Shown here: positions 29,415-42,069 of the stretch, one piece after another
Numbering within the stretch: the first letter of the stretch is position 1
Layout of the letters: the number at the start of each line of letters is the position of its first letter
Assembly (NCBI GenBank): GCA_027604505.1
Contig: JADIIX010000024.1
Coordinates: 1-64,000 of the forward strand
Source of the DNA: Gonapodya sp. JEL0774
Lineage: Eukaryota > Monoblepharomycota > Monoblepharidomycetes > Monoblepharidales > Gonapodyaceae
Length of the DNA: 64,000 nt
Direction of reading: 5' to 3'
The notes under the pieces: model-generated
The model's database searches: none
Seen by the model: the letters and a program-made list of their open reading frames with translations, nothing else
Told to the model about the DNA's origin: nothing
Translations under genes and position numbers: made by a program

Positions 29415-32400
29415 CTAATCATCAAATGGGTACGCAAAAGGCTCGGGTGGTTCCGGCTCCTTTTCCGTCGATGCTGGAACTGTTGGTGCTGGGGTGGAGA
29501 AGTCGATGAAATCGGCGGACTCAGTTGGCTTTCGATCCATCATGAGCATGATGCCCCCGGTTATCGACTGAAATTATTGTGATTTCAAACAATTGGAGAT
29601 TTCTTCCGGTGGCAGACATGGTAAGTACTCACCTTTTTAATAGGGGCATATCGAGAATCGTCTTTGAAAGATATGTACTTGAGCTGTTGCGGTACAACTC
29701 GAGAAACATTTTGAAGGATTTCAAACTTCGGCTCCTTTTTCTTCTTCTCGGCTTCCTGAAAGAAAGCAAACAAATAGAATGAGGACTGTGCATCATATCG
29801 AGTGCCGAGAAAGCGTTCTCGAACCTTTTCTTCTTCCTTCCCCTTTTCACCCTCATCGCCGTCCTTCTTTTCTGGTTCACCCTCCTTCTTCTCCGCTTCA
29901 CTTTCCTTCTTCTCTACCTCCATCTTATCGTCCTTCTTTTCACCGTCTGCGGAGTCGCTTTTATCCTTTTCCGCTTTCTTCGCCCGAGCTTTGGCCTTGG
30001 CGGTTGTGGAGAGTACCGCTGTGGCCACCTTTTCTACCTTTTCTTGAGTGGGCGGTTTAGTCGCAGTGGGATAGGCGAATACTGACGGCTTAGCGTTCGA
30101 AACGAAGTCGAACTTAGGAATCTGAACGGAGGGCCACCGTCAGAGACAAATTTGTCCCGATTCCGTGCTGCACACTTTGTTCACAAGCTTACCTTGAGGT
30201 CCTTGTCAAGGCCAATGATTGCCGTCGGGGTGAAAGCCAAACTCAGAAAGTGAGTCAACGGGAACCAGTACCAAAATTGTGTGAAGACGGCGGCTCCCAC
30301 GACCGCAACCATGTTCAACAGTCCTGATCGTGACTGCAATGAAATGGTTACATTACGACCACCTGGGTGTGTGGGATGCTGGTTGATAAGATGGCGGATA
30401 AGAAGCGCCAACTTAATAATGGACCCACCCGCATCTATGATCCCTTGTCCAAGTACTGCACCAAATTTCGCCATCTGGTCTTCATGTTTGTCAGCCAGGA
30501 TTTTCTCGTAAAGTTTTTTGGTGGTGGCCACTGCTGGGGTTTGTGTCTCATTGTGCTGGATCAGAATCATCGCAGATGCGATGAGAGCCCCTTGGCGGAC
30601 GTAGTCAACCGAGTCCTTGAGCATAGGCTCTACCAGTGATAACGCCTCGGGCATTCCCGTTCCGGCGCAAGAAATACCAAGCGCCAAAACGGCACCGTAC
30701 CGCACATGGGGGTTGTACGATTCCGAGAGAAGCTGGACAATACGAGGAACTTGCTTCGGATTTCGGCACAAGACAAATCCTAGAGCAATGACGGCGGCGC
30801 GACGGACATCATCATTTACGTCCGACACCGCGACGTGAAGAAGACGGCGAATTGCCTTATTGTTACTCGTCCCGGCGTAGGCAAGGGCAATGGTGTAGAT
30901 GCCACCGTACCGCAGGATGGGGTCCTTCACACACGAAAAAAGGAAACAATCACTCAACAACTCTCCATGCAGCAGATAAAACCTGGAGCTCACCTTGTCT
31001 AACGCAAGTTGTTCTATCAAAACGTCTGCAGCCTCCTCTTTAGCGTACATGAGGAGTGCGATTCCGACTGCAAGTCCGCGAATAATCTTCTCGTGCTGCG
31101 TTTCCCGTGCGTATTGTAGCATTTCGTCCAATGCCTTCTGCGAAGCTGTTCCAAGCATAACAAGTCCCATCGCCAAGCCGGCAGCCTCTCCTGCCACAGC
31201 ACTGTCACTGAAGAGAACACCCTTCAATTGTTCATAAATCTCGTCGTTTGCAGTGGCCATTCCTGCAGCCCCCAATCCCAGCGCGGCGCCGTGCTGAATG
31301 ATCTCAGAACCGGACGGAGTATTCTTCAGCTCCTGTGAGAGGTAATCGAGCACGCCCGCACCGTGGTTTGCGTGAATCAACCCCAGAGCGAAGAGTGCGC
31401 CACCTTCCGAGTAATTGCTAGTGGTGACTCCTGGTTGCGGTAGGTACGGACCAAGAAGGGTTTTTCCCTGCGAAAGTTGGCCCTGTTTATTCATCGCAAA
31501 GAGCACAGCGAACAGAGGCTCAGTATGGTACAACAAGTGGAGAACTCGTGGATGGTGAGAGATCTCACCCTGTGTAGAACGCCGAGTGCGGCAGTTGCAC
31601 TGAACTTGGACCAATTCGTTGCCCTCATCAGCCAGTCAAGGTTCTGTCGCAGAAACTCGTCACTGGTTGTACCAGCGTTCATGAAAGCGTTGGCAAAAGT
31701 AACGGCGGAGTGGAACATGGAGTTCCTGGAGTCGAGAGCATTCTGTAAGATGTGTGTGTGTGGAAGTCAATGTTTAGAAACGAAACTACCGCGACACAAT
31801 GTCACCAGTACTACTGAAGATCTCACTTTCGTGTTCTTGAGAATGAGCAAGTCGGTGCGATTGTTCCTGAACAAAAACTCCAGGTACAACTTGATCGAAA
31901 GTTCGCCGCTCAAGATGCTCCGTATCCGTCCAAAGGCTTCAGCGATGGTAGTTGCAGCAGGGTCAATCGCCTGATTCACAATAAGATGGCGTCAAAGATG
32001 GACACTGAGCACGATGAAAGATTGATCTCGAATTTCAACATTGCTTTCACAAACATTACCTTCACTTCCGCACCCTTCGGCTCGTCCGTCTCCATAACAT
32101 CCGCATCCTTCTTTTCCGCACTTGCTTCCGCTGATGACGTCCCTGCCGCCGCAGCGGGTTCCGCGACTGCGAGTTCTCCCACAGGTCCCGCGGGTAAATT
32201 CTGTAGCAGCCTGCCAAGGAAGTCCTGGGTCGCACTCTCCTCCAGGTCAAAAGCCACTTGCAAAGCTGTGAGCAGAGACGTGTCGGATGATCCTGCTGGG
32301 GAGGAGGCGGATTGGCGAACAAGGGTTTGCAAAAGCTCAGCGACGGCAGTCGCGTCGTCGAGCAGGACAAGGCACTGCACAGTGGCGAGATGATCAGGTT

Positions 32401-33899
32401 CGGGGAGGGAGGTGAGGAGATTCACGAGGAGACGAAGAACCTGAATGTGAGGTGAGTGAAATGGATTGTTAGACAGGTTGGCTCCCGAGCCGCCACGCAC
32501 ACCCGACTTGCGACTGACTTTGCTCCTGAAATCTGCATTTTGAACAACAGTTCCACAAGCCTCAAGCACATATCCTAGAAGCTCCCGCGGGCGGGGACTT
32601 TTCCGTACTGAGTTCTCGAGGGCGTCCAGTCTCCGCGATTCAAGTGCGATACCGACAGCCTGCGACACATCGAGTGATGGTGAGAAGTTGGTAAACAAAA
32701 ATTTTGGATAGAAATGTGAGAAAACGTTGTGTATTATGTCCCGCGCTATCACGGACTCACCTGCTTCCACTCGCCGTCATCGTAACAGCGACCAAACATG
32801 CCGTTCACGATACTCTCAAGGCGGGGGTCTACCACAATCGAGCTATCTTCGAACTTTTTCGTCCGCAGTTCAATGTATTTGTCGAGGGCGCGTGCTGTGT
32901 GAAATTTGGGTACCCTTAAAACTTTGTACATATGCCATCCAGAATCCAGAAATAAAGAGTTCTCCCTCTCTTCTCTCCAATATTCTCTCTATAGTATCAC
33001 AGACACAGCTTTGTTCTGTTCACGGACTCACCGGTCATGGTCTCCTCATACTCTCCGCTGCCCATTGGATCGAACAGTTTTCCTGACCCAAGCGCGAACG
33101 AGAGCGACTCATCGAGTTCACCAAGATGGTAATAGACTTTTGAGGCGACGAGCGAGGCGAGTTCGCGGTTGGGAAACGCGGGGTCCTCGGAGAGGGATTC
33201 ACTGCGAGGAGTGGAACCAGAGATAATGGAAATGATGAGAGACATTCGGAGGCTTGTCAGACATATGTAACTGCGAGTTTGTATCACCATTCCAGCGCAG
33301 ATAGCAATATTGACACACCCGACTCCTCTTCTGTGGAGAACACGCTGTGTCGTGTCATAGCCGATGCCCAGTGTTCATCAGTTTGTTACATCCGTGGTGA
33401 TTCTGCTGATTCGGGCCAAATCCAAGGACTGATGCGTCTTCAAACTGTTCTGTCGTTTCGCCAGACATCGGTAGTCAAACTGCCCTGTCCCAGTCCACAA
33501 TTCTGATTCTCATCCCGCTACATGGCCGCATGAAAAGCCACAAGAGGTCATTTTCTAAATGCACCCACATTTTCGATACGGCGTCAGCAGTTTCCGCCCA
33601 GAACTGATCCACAAGGCCGTTGAGCTTCTGCAGGGAGTAAACGCGAAGCTCCTAAGGTTCCCCAGTCAGTTTCACCAAAAGATTGGAAGAAGACAGCGAG
33701 AATATGGAACCAGGCACATGTGTTTCCGCAAAGTTTCGTGAGTGTGGAGGGATTCAGAGTGGATATCCCCGTGTGTTGTTTAGCGGCGACCAACGGCGGT
33801 GAGTTGAAGTTAGGGGATGCATGCGGATTGCTTGGGGTCACTCGCCTGCTCTGGCTCGTCTAGCAGTGCTAACAGACCCGCTGCAGAAGTCAGAACCAT
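29415..33899 (-). CDS. RPN2: 26S proteasome regulatory subunit Rpn2/PSMD1
   Basis: Largest scaffold subunit of the proteasome base; it binds ubiquitin receptors and Rpn1/Rpn3 neighbours. About a dozen exons. The N-terminus [18 protein letters not shown] matches PSMD1, then [34 protein letters not shown], and further blocks throughout. The proteasome/cyclosome (PC) repeats are clear, for example [74 protein letters not shown] and [21 protein letters not shown] Lys/Glu-rich linker (30,030-29,800) precedes [13 protein letters not shown] and the C-terminal [12 protein letters not shown], as in PSMD1. The first intron (33652-33845) begins with GC rather than GT: exon 1 ends at CAG before GCGAGT. 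Phase and homology both require this junction. Confidence 0.95.
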
Positions 33900-34058
33900 C
33901 GTAGTATAAGTTGGTTAGGTTGGTGGACTCACGCAAGTGCTTTGGTCACCTTTCCCGACTTCAGCACCAGCACCAACAACAGAACTTTGTAAAATTTTGG
34001 TGTTGTTCGAAATTACGCCTAATACATGCACATACAATCTCCCTCTCCCAGGCGGCAA

Positions 34059-36317
34059 TCACGACACCTCGAGCAGCTTAACCTCAAACACCAGCGTCGC
34101 GTTGGGTGGAATCTCGGGTGGAGCTCCCTTGGGACCGTACGCGAGGTTGGGAGGGACGGTAAGCTTCCTTGTACCGCCGACGTTCATACCTATGAAATTA
34201 AACAGTGTTTCGACATGCAAACAGTTCGTCGGTCTTGTGAGACAATGCGAGCAGGAAGCCATCTGCGCAAACTCACCCTGAACACCCAAATCCCAACCCT
34301 TAATAACCTCTCCCTTGGAAATCACGAATTTAAAGGGCTTGCCGTTGGTGTTGGAGTCGAAAACCTTGCCTGACTGCAGTCGGCCAATGTAGCGGACGGA
34401 GGCGGTCTTGCCTGGCTTTGCGCGTGCCCCCTCACCGACCGTCACGTCTTCAATGACGAGACCTGAAGGAAGGGTTTTGGCTTTTGGGGACTGGCGGGCA
34501 ACTGAAACTGTCAACACGTGTTTCCCGCCGACTCGCACCAAGACACCAATGCCCACCTTATTCTTTGCGTCCTCCTTCTTCTCATCTGGCTTTGAAGCAG
34601 CGTCGGGTTTGCCATCCTTCTTCTTCTCCTGCTTCGTCTTCCCCTCGGGCTGTTTTGGCTCGGCCTGCTTGGGCTCTGCTTGCTTCACCTACAGACCAGC
34701 ATTGCAAACAAACAGATCCCCAAAGCCAGAGGGTAGCACACACGATGAAGTCAGTTTCACATGAACCCATCTCACATGAACATAGGTATTCCACTCGAGA
34801 AGGCACGTACCCCAGCTTCAACCTTCATCTTTTTAACATCCGCGACTTCCTCCTTGGAGTCCAAGGGCCGCTTGGCAGATGTGGACTTGTTAGGCTGTGT
34901 AGCAGGCGCGGCTGCTGCAGCTGCTGCCTTCGGCGCTGCTTTGGGTGGTGCCTGCTGGGGCTTGGCGTCAGCTGTGGACAAAAAGACAGTGCGTCGTCAG
35001 GAAACGTCACCATAGAGTTCAGAAACCTGCGACAGCAATCGTGGCAAGAAATCATCAACCGGATCTTTGCTACCCTCGTCCACGGAAATAATCACTGTCC
35101 GTTCGACGGCGACGCAGCTGCGCCTGCAACAACTGAATCCCATCCGTATACCACTCTCACCTACCCCGTTCCCCCACGCTCACCGCCATCACCCACACAG
35201 CTGATACCCCTTTAGACACCACCCATCACCCTCCAAATACCCATACGCACTCTTCGTCGCTTTTGCCTTTGCCGCAGCCTTTTTCCCAGCAATAGCAGCT
35301 GCAATTGCCGCCTCCACGCCTTCGTCGTCCTCGTCCTCGCCGTCGTCGGCGTCTTCCATATCCTCGTCCTCGCCGTCGTCGGAGCCTTCGATGCCGTCGG
35401 CTTCGTCCGCGATATCCTCGTCTTCACCGTCACTGTCGAAACTAATGGCCAAAAGATGGGGACATCAGTATGAGAACGGAGAGAAGAGTAGAATCACTGG
35501 CGTCATTCTTGTCACACTCCTCAGTGGCTCGCGCGCAAGCATTGGGCGAATACCGTACGAGAGATCGTCAATTCCACCACTTTGTCGTCCTTTCTCTCTC
35601 CATCCGGCAATAGGAATGGAAATATTTGTTAAGGAGTCAAGTGGATACTTGTGTCTTCGGCCAATCCAATATCAAACCCTCTTCCTTCCAAATCAAACTC
35701 CCTTCCAAACCAAGCAATCGGCCGTACAAAACAATTGTCAACGCACTTATCCATTTCATCTTCGGGCATGTAAGACCCGGTGAGATAAATGGGGCTGAAG
35801 GAGTCGTGAATGTCAATGGCAGTCATGTAGCAGTTTTGTCTTCCAAAGATGAAGTTCCCACTCACTTGGGTCCCGTGGCCTTGAAGGTGATTTGTTCACC
35901 CTCTGCGAATTGAACGTCGAGGGTTTGTTGTTGGGGCTATGATAGGGGCAGTGAAAAGGAGCGATTGCGGCAAGGGTCAAGGGGGGTCCATCACACGTTC
36001 TTCCCTGGCGCGACTCCCGGGCCCCTTGGTTACGTTGCAACCAAATCCTACGTCTTCCACGTACCAGCGTTTTCCGCACTCTCTTCGCATGGAGCACTTA
36101 CCTTTGCGGTGTCCAATGTACACAGCACAAACTCGTTATCGTCGACAGTGACAAAGAGGGCGGACTGGCCGGCATTGTCGGAAGGGCCAAGAGCGGCCAT
36201 AGTGACCCTGAACGGGACCTCTACGGTTTGAGAGTAGCTCTTTCCCGGAACGACTTTTAGACCCCAGAAACTGGGAATGGGATCACGACCAAGAGCGTAT
36301 TTTGGTTTCGGGTTCAT
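34059..36317 (-). CDS. Nucleolar FKBP-type peptidyl-prolyl isomerase (Fpr3/Fpr4 type)
   Basis: Histone-chaperone/prolyl-isomerase of the nucleolus. The N-terminal nucleoplasmin-like domain has FWGLKVVPGKSYSQTVEVPF, ALFVTVDDNEFVLCTLDTAK, QQTLDVQFAEGEQITFKATG and IYLTGSYMPEDE. Acidic tracts follow (FDSDGEDEDIADEAD and repeats of GEDED), then Ala/Lys-rich linkers (PPKAAPKAAAAAAAPATQP; KTKQEKKKDGKP). The C-terminal FKBP domain shows GLVIEDVTVGEGARAKPG, VRYIGRLQSGKVFDSNTNGK, FVISKGEVIKGWDLGVQG, MNVGGTRKLTVPPNLAYGPK and the end PPNATLVFEVKLLEVS. Several introns split it. The start is uncertain: MNPKPKYALGRDPIPS is used here, but the FWGL block usually lies nearer the N-terminus and a TTCCCAG acceptor sits directly before it, so a short upstream first exon is possible. 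Confidence 0.9.
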
Positions 36318-36601
36318 CAGAGAGCGATGGTGAGATGGAAGTCTCTTTCGCATAGGAAGACGAGTATTGAAGTCACCTCATTGTTGGAGTTGCGAGTGGA
36401 GTTTGATGTAGATTGTGTTGAGTGAAATAGAAACTGATGGGAACACTGGAAAGATATAATCGATTCCACAAGTTGAGTGGCACAACCATGCACGAGTCCC
36501 CATCTCACTGACGGACCTTCCTTACCAGCCGTCTGATTGCAAATTACCTCCCGCATCTAGCTTTCCAATTTTCGCTACAGCCCTCCGTTGACCTACCGTT
36601 C

Positions 36602-36909
36602 ATGCTCCTCCCATCGCCGTTCAACAAGGTCCGTCCCCGTCTTCGTCTCGCCCAGAGAGTCCCTGTCATTAACTTGGTTGCCGGGACTCATGGGTGGGAT
36701 TCCTATGGTCCACAACGGCCTCGAGGAGGAACCTCGATCACGTTGGGCGCAACACATAAGTTGTGACCCCTTGGGTCACGGTTTCTGGTGATATCTTGGG
36801 TGGGGGAGGCCCTTGGTACGCCGGCTCTTGATGACGCATCCAGCGAAGCGGACGATGGACAGGTCAGCGGAAAACTCATGGTGGTTTCTGATCGTTTGTT
36901 CGCCAAGGT
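36602..36909 (+). CDS. Possible short gene or exons upstream of the C11orf65-like gene
   Basis: Two adjacent open stretches have protein-like composition. The first starts at ATG 36602 (MLLPSPFNKVRPRLRLAQRV) and runs 54 codons to a stop at 36766; its Arg/Leu-rich start could be a mitochondrial presequence. The second is in a different frame, ends with LMVVSDRLFAK at about 36909, and is followed by a GTGAAT donor-like site. They may be exons of one small gene transcribed away from the FKBP gene, but I could not find a junction and recognise no family. The remaining 600 bases to 37,587 hold only a 23-codon frame at about 37011 (MAFLNALPTGVV). Confidence 0.25.
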
Positions 36910-37587
36910 GAATAGTGAGGGACAGCGTTCGTTGTGTCGCAGACTTTGACCACGGTCTTTCTTCCTCTCCTTTCTCGTCTTAAGTCGTAATTCGCAATGT
37001 AATCGTAGCTATGGCTTTCCTCAATGCTCTGCCGACGGGGGTTGTGGGTGATGTTCCGTCTGCTCCCCGGGTAAACTGAGAGTTCCCGCGCAACCCCCGC
37101 TCGTTCGCTCGACCAAGTATGTTGGTGCCGAGAGTATTTAATGTGGAGGCGTGGAGGCGCGGAGGCGTGTTGTCTCCTGTCATACCATTTTAAAGCACCT
37201 GGCCGGCGGCGCGCACGAACAACGGGTCGCGTTGCTCTCATGTGTTGACGAGTCGTTTGAGCCACCTAGGCTGTTTCATCTGCCATATCGACACTCAGAC
37301 GGTGTTTTGATCCACTATGGACGGAACATGTGTACTGCGTATGAACTTTGTCGGCATCCTGTATGTTACGGACACTGGAATCGAACGAATTATATAAGGT
37401 CGATATATAAAATTGCAATCACTCATATGGGTAACAATGCTGACCGTTTTCTCAGTCTTCACGTGCGTTGTGCCAAAGGCAAGGGCTGCAGGGTTCAAGG
37501 GTCCACCGATCGGCTTGATCGGACATTGATCGCGCACCAAGCACATGGTCACACTCTGCGCTGAGCAGCTCTGGGAAAACTGACGTC

Positions 37588-39794
37588 ATGAGTGGATCAG
37601 CACCGGCATCAGCAGAATCAGCAGGGACGTGGGGTGCTCCTCATGTCTCCCGCGTCCCTTCTGTCTCCCACGCAGCGAACCCGCAACTGCCCCCGCTGCC
37701 TCAACCTCCCTCCCCTCACCCGTCCGCACTCCCGCGTCTCTCCATGGTAGCGATCGCACACCCCGCATATCTGGCACCCTCCCCTCATCCCCCGCTCCAG
37801 CCGCCCCCCGTCGACACCGCGCTCACCTCGCTCTCGACCTCCCACTCGAGCTCCATCCTGCCCTCAAACCCGGTCGACCTCATCCTCAATCAACTACCAG
37901 ACCCTGACTCCCAACAGACCCCCCACACTCTTTTCTCTGACCCATCACCGGTTTCGATGCTTCGCGCAAAGCAACTCGCAGCAAAGAAGATATGGAGGTG
38001 GTATTCCTGCAAAAAAGACAGAAGATTATTTGCCAACATGAAGGCCAATCTCGCAAAGGCGGTGCGTGTGTGGGTGTTTTTACGACTTCTTGCCTTACCA
38101 CAAAACGGATCCTGGAGTGCTCGTCGGGAAATGGGGTTACCCAGACATAGAGGTGGTACAGCTACATGTACGGATGTTGAGAAAGCAATAGAGTGTTGGA
38201 CACGCAGAAGAGAGAGAACAGAGGCGAGGGAGTGGAAGGCTCTTCCTCACTTCAACACCACCAAATCACATAAAAAGTGAAACTCAACAGATGCTGTACC
38301 TCTCAAATCTCTTCCGCTCTTTTTCACTTACCACCACCCCTCGAATATTCTCTCGTAGGAACTCCACCTTGCAGCCCACCTGCTCCGCAGACTCAGTCCC
38401 CTCGAAGCAGAACTCATCAGAGACCCGACTGTCAGGGCAAGAGTCAGATTTCGGTAGGTCCGCGGTGAAGCGACAAGGCAGTGCGGCGAGTGTGTGGTAT
38501 TGCAACGACCGCGGATTGCGTGCGCGCGTCTACGGGCCACAGTTCGGAGGTGAAATGTATGATGTGGATAGACAGCTGACCGGATCATACGAGACTCCAA
38601 CACTAAAAATTTGAATTTCAGAGTGCTGTTACATGCTCTTGGAGGGAGCTCTGATCTGGATGAATTACCGAACGCGCAGAACCCGGAAATGCAACTCACT
38701 TACGCTCTCACCCTGTTCTTCACCTCAGTTTCACCGCCCCCTTCCCACCACCTCTTCTTTTCAAAATCTACCTGTCCTCCTCCATCCACTCGCCCTCATC
38801 AAATTACTCCACTGACCACCTTTCCCCACACCCATCCACCTCTACGCACTACTTCTCCGCCCACCGCCTTATCCCACCTCATTCCCTCGCTGCCCGAGAT
38901 GCATGCGTCATTATGGGGAAAGCCCGATACTACGACACTTGTCTGCGCCCTCACGTGATGGAGGAAATCGGAGGGGGGGCCGGGGACAAGGTGACGCGGC
39001 CGTTCGAAGTTGTGGATAGGAGAGATTTTCAGCGGTACATGGCATATCTAGATACTGCGGACCCGAAGGATGGGGGCCGGGGGAACGGGTGGAGGAGGGT
39101 GGACGGTGGTGTGATGTTGCAGGGTGAAGCTGGGGGCAGAAGCGGAGGAGATCTCACCAGGATGCTGAGCATGAACAAGACCAAATTCGAGAGGGAGTGG
39201 AAAAAGGTGTTGAGTGGGGTGGCGAGGAGGAGGCGGAGGAAGGAAGCTGAGAGTGTGCGTGCTGGCCACGGCGATGGCGGTGCTCGGTCCCGATCACCAA
39301 CCACCACGCACAATGACGGGTCCAGCGACCCCACTGGCCGTACCAGGTCGATCGGTTACATGAGCGCGGGTACCCTAGCCAGTCAGACCGTCCGCTCCAC
39401 CCACCACAAACGCCATCACCACTCCCGCACCGCCGCCGCACCCACATCCCGGAGAAACCTCGCCACGCACCGTCACCTCTATCAATCCACCACCGCGCAC
39501 GCCAGGCCGTCCGCACTTGCTCCGCACTCCCGATCCCCCGCGCACTCCCGCACCCCTTCGGACTCCTCCACGTCTTCCTTCACCGACCCGGACCCAGACG
39601 ACTCTCTCTTTGCGTGGGTGGACACTTTGGATCTTGCGGACGCTGACAAGTGGCTCGACGATGGTGGGGATTATGTGGTGGGGGCGGTGGTGGGGTATGG
39701 CTATGGATTTGAGGTAGGGAGAGGGACAGGGAAGGGATATGGATATGGAGGGGCATATGGGGGGTATGGGGTAGGGCTGGGGTATTTGGAGTAA
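37588..39794 (+). CDS. C11orf65/MFI-like protein with IQ-like motif
   Basis: Three exons (37588-38061, 38359-38453, 38729-39794) join in phase to 544 residues. A Pro/Ser-rich N-terminus of about 125 residues is followed by an IQ-like basic helix (RAKQLAAKKIWRWYSCKKD). Next come LLRRLSPLEAELIRDPTVRA, RVRFRF and PFPPPLLFKIYLSSS. The order basic helix, L-P-EA-L-D, VRFR, FPP-hydrophobic-KIY resembles vertebrate C11orf65 (MFI, mitochondrial fission factor interactor), whose function is poorly known. The rest is Arg/Ser/His-rich, with a short acidic stretch (DPDPDDSLFAWVDTLDL) and a Gly-Tyr tail (GKGYGYGGAYGGYGVGLGYL). The family link rests on remembered sequence and is moderate; the gene model is better supported than the name. 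Confidence 0.55.
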
Positions 39795-42069
39795 GGTGAC
39801 GGCGTGGTGGAGTACTCAGTGACCTGCTCCCCACCGCCGAAAAGACAGTCTGCTGCGGCTGGGGACGGTTTTGGTTGACAATAACATTATTGTTAGCGGA
39901 TTCCACGTGTCGTTTGACTACTGAAACAGAGATAGCAGGAGACATAAAATGATAACAACGGGGAAGGAGAAAAAGCTTGGTTTTTTAGGCTTTTTTCGAT
40001 GACGTAGATGCTCTCACTCCCAGCCGACTTCAAAATCAGATTGAAACGATCACCAGCAGTCTCCAGCAGCTTTCTTTGGCACCTCAGTCAAGTCTTTCTT
40101 CGTCTCCTCGACGATTATGTGTTGCGCGATTCTCGCGGCTGATCAACTCTCTCCATCCACTCCCTTGCCCTTCCGCCAACCCCGTTACCCACACCCGGAG
40201 CAATATGCACTTTGAAGATCTACAATTTCTTTAAACAGTACTACTGCGATCCCTTCCTCATCGCTTATCTCGTTTGTTCTACTTGCGATGTCCCGTGGGA
40301 ATCCATCACACGTCAGCTTTCTTGGAACTGAACACTCGTTTGGTTCCGATCCACCCAAGCAAAAGTGAAGTGCTTTCTATGTCGGCTGGGAAACACGTGA
40401 AAATGCCCTAAAGCACCATTCTCGCTCCTGCCATGCGTGTGACGGACTTGTTTTAGCCCAACCACCGTCAAGCTCATTTCTCTCCCTACCAACCATTCAC
40501 CACATCATGGTCCTCGTAACACCACGGCCATGGCGCTTACCAAGATAAACAATGTGAGCATTATTTTTTTGATCGATCGTTTTACCTTGTTAGGTTGTAT
40601 GGCAATCTGACTGTTTCTTTGCCCAAATCGTATTCTCCGGACAACCATCCATCCAACCTGTGAATCTCCCTTCCCCCCCCCCCCCCCCCCACATCCACCT
40701 CCACTCGTTCACTCGAACGTCGTGTACCACCACCACAGGGGCTGATCTGGTCTGGTCCACTATACACGATTGAAGTTCGATCACTCGCAACTGGGGTGTG
40801 CTGGTTGTGGGGAATTACTTAAACTGTTGTGCTGAGTACCCGTAGTGATCGATGACTGTCAAGGCTCACCCCCACCAACAAACGCACCTCAAATATACAC
40901 ACACACGCAATAACCACACGATATCTTGCTGCAAGGAAGATCGCACCTTGAGCGCTCCAAGTCTGTGAGCCTGTTTGATGCAATATGAACCAACTGGGAG
41001 GACCGCCCGCACTTCTTGTGGCTTTCGCGCTTACACTTCACAACACCACAAAGCCTACTTCCTCTCCCTCACTGCTACCACGCGCTTGATCTGTTCGGAA
41101 CCCACGATCGCCTCTGCGTGTCTCGCCTCTGCAATTGGATACTCACGACTCTCGCCCCGCGCAGTCTCTCGGGCAAAACTATTCATACTCTCCCAGTCTA
41201 CAAGCATCCAATATCGCATACAAGAGCAATCGTGCGTTGATTTCGATCTCCACGACCAAGCATGCCATTGGTGGCCGGTTCAAGTTCGGACAACCACACA
41301 AACTTCAATGGCAACGGCAACGGCATGACATGGACCATTTTGATTGCGGCCCACTCTCTGGCACATGTAAACGTCGTCGTAGTCTCTCGAGAAAGTTTTG
41401 GGCTGGAAAAGATGAACGAGGATGGAGACGGGCACGTGCGATGGGCTCAGTCCGCAATTGACCGCTCACGATCCCGAGTGCGGTATACGGAAACGGAAAA
41501 TTTTACGGACTGGTTCGGCTATTTTTGAGCAGCATGTTTTGCCGCATCGCTTCGCAGAGTGTGAGCATACGTAAGTGTCGTCTTCGCAGCCTCCATGCCA
41601 CTTCGCCACACATGATCGGATCGTACCAACAAACACACACAAACATTCCGAACAACACTCGACTCACACATCCGCTATACTCTCCTTGCTAGGCGATCCA
41701 TGTGCCGCCTACTCTCGATGTGCTCCCACTCTTTTCTCTCGTCTCGCTCTCTCGTTGTACCACCAATCTGGTGTGCTTCCCTTCGCACAACTTGTTCCTG
41801 CACTCCCATCGATCGCTTCCACCCCGTCCAGTGTTTTTTTGGATCGGGAAGTGACTGGTCTTTGTGAGCGCGGTGGCAGGGTGTGTGACTGGGGGGGATC
41901 TTCTCCTTCCAGGAGTCTCCGTTTTCATGCGGATCGTCGCTCTTGAATATGCAATGGGAGAGTAATGCTTACAGTGTGGATTGGAGTAACGTCTCTGGAT
42001 TCTGTATGGTCTGGCGGACTTAAGACGAGCTGAACTCGCCGGCGAAGAGTGGTACTGTCCATCGCGGTA
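39795..42069. other. 2.3 kb without a confident gene
   Basis: One open plus-strand stretch without an ATG (39989-40234, 81 codons, preceded by a TTTTTTAG acceptor-like site; contains RLQNQIETITSSLQQLSLAP) looks coding and could be an orphan 3' exon. A homopolymer of about 17 C lies at 40,674-40,690. Plus-strand frames at 41,135-41,528 (containing MTWTILIAAHSLAHVNVVVV) are possible exons, but no reading joins them. I assign nothing here. Confidence 0.3.

Noticed and set aside
39989..40234. Open, coding-like 81-codon stretch without ATG
   Set aside because: No upstream exon with matching phase was found, so it is mentioned only in the intergenic entry.
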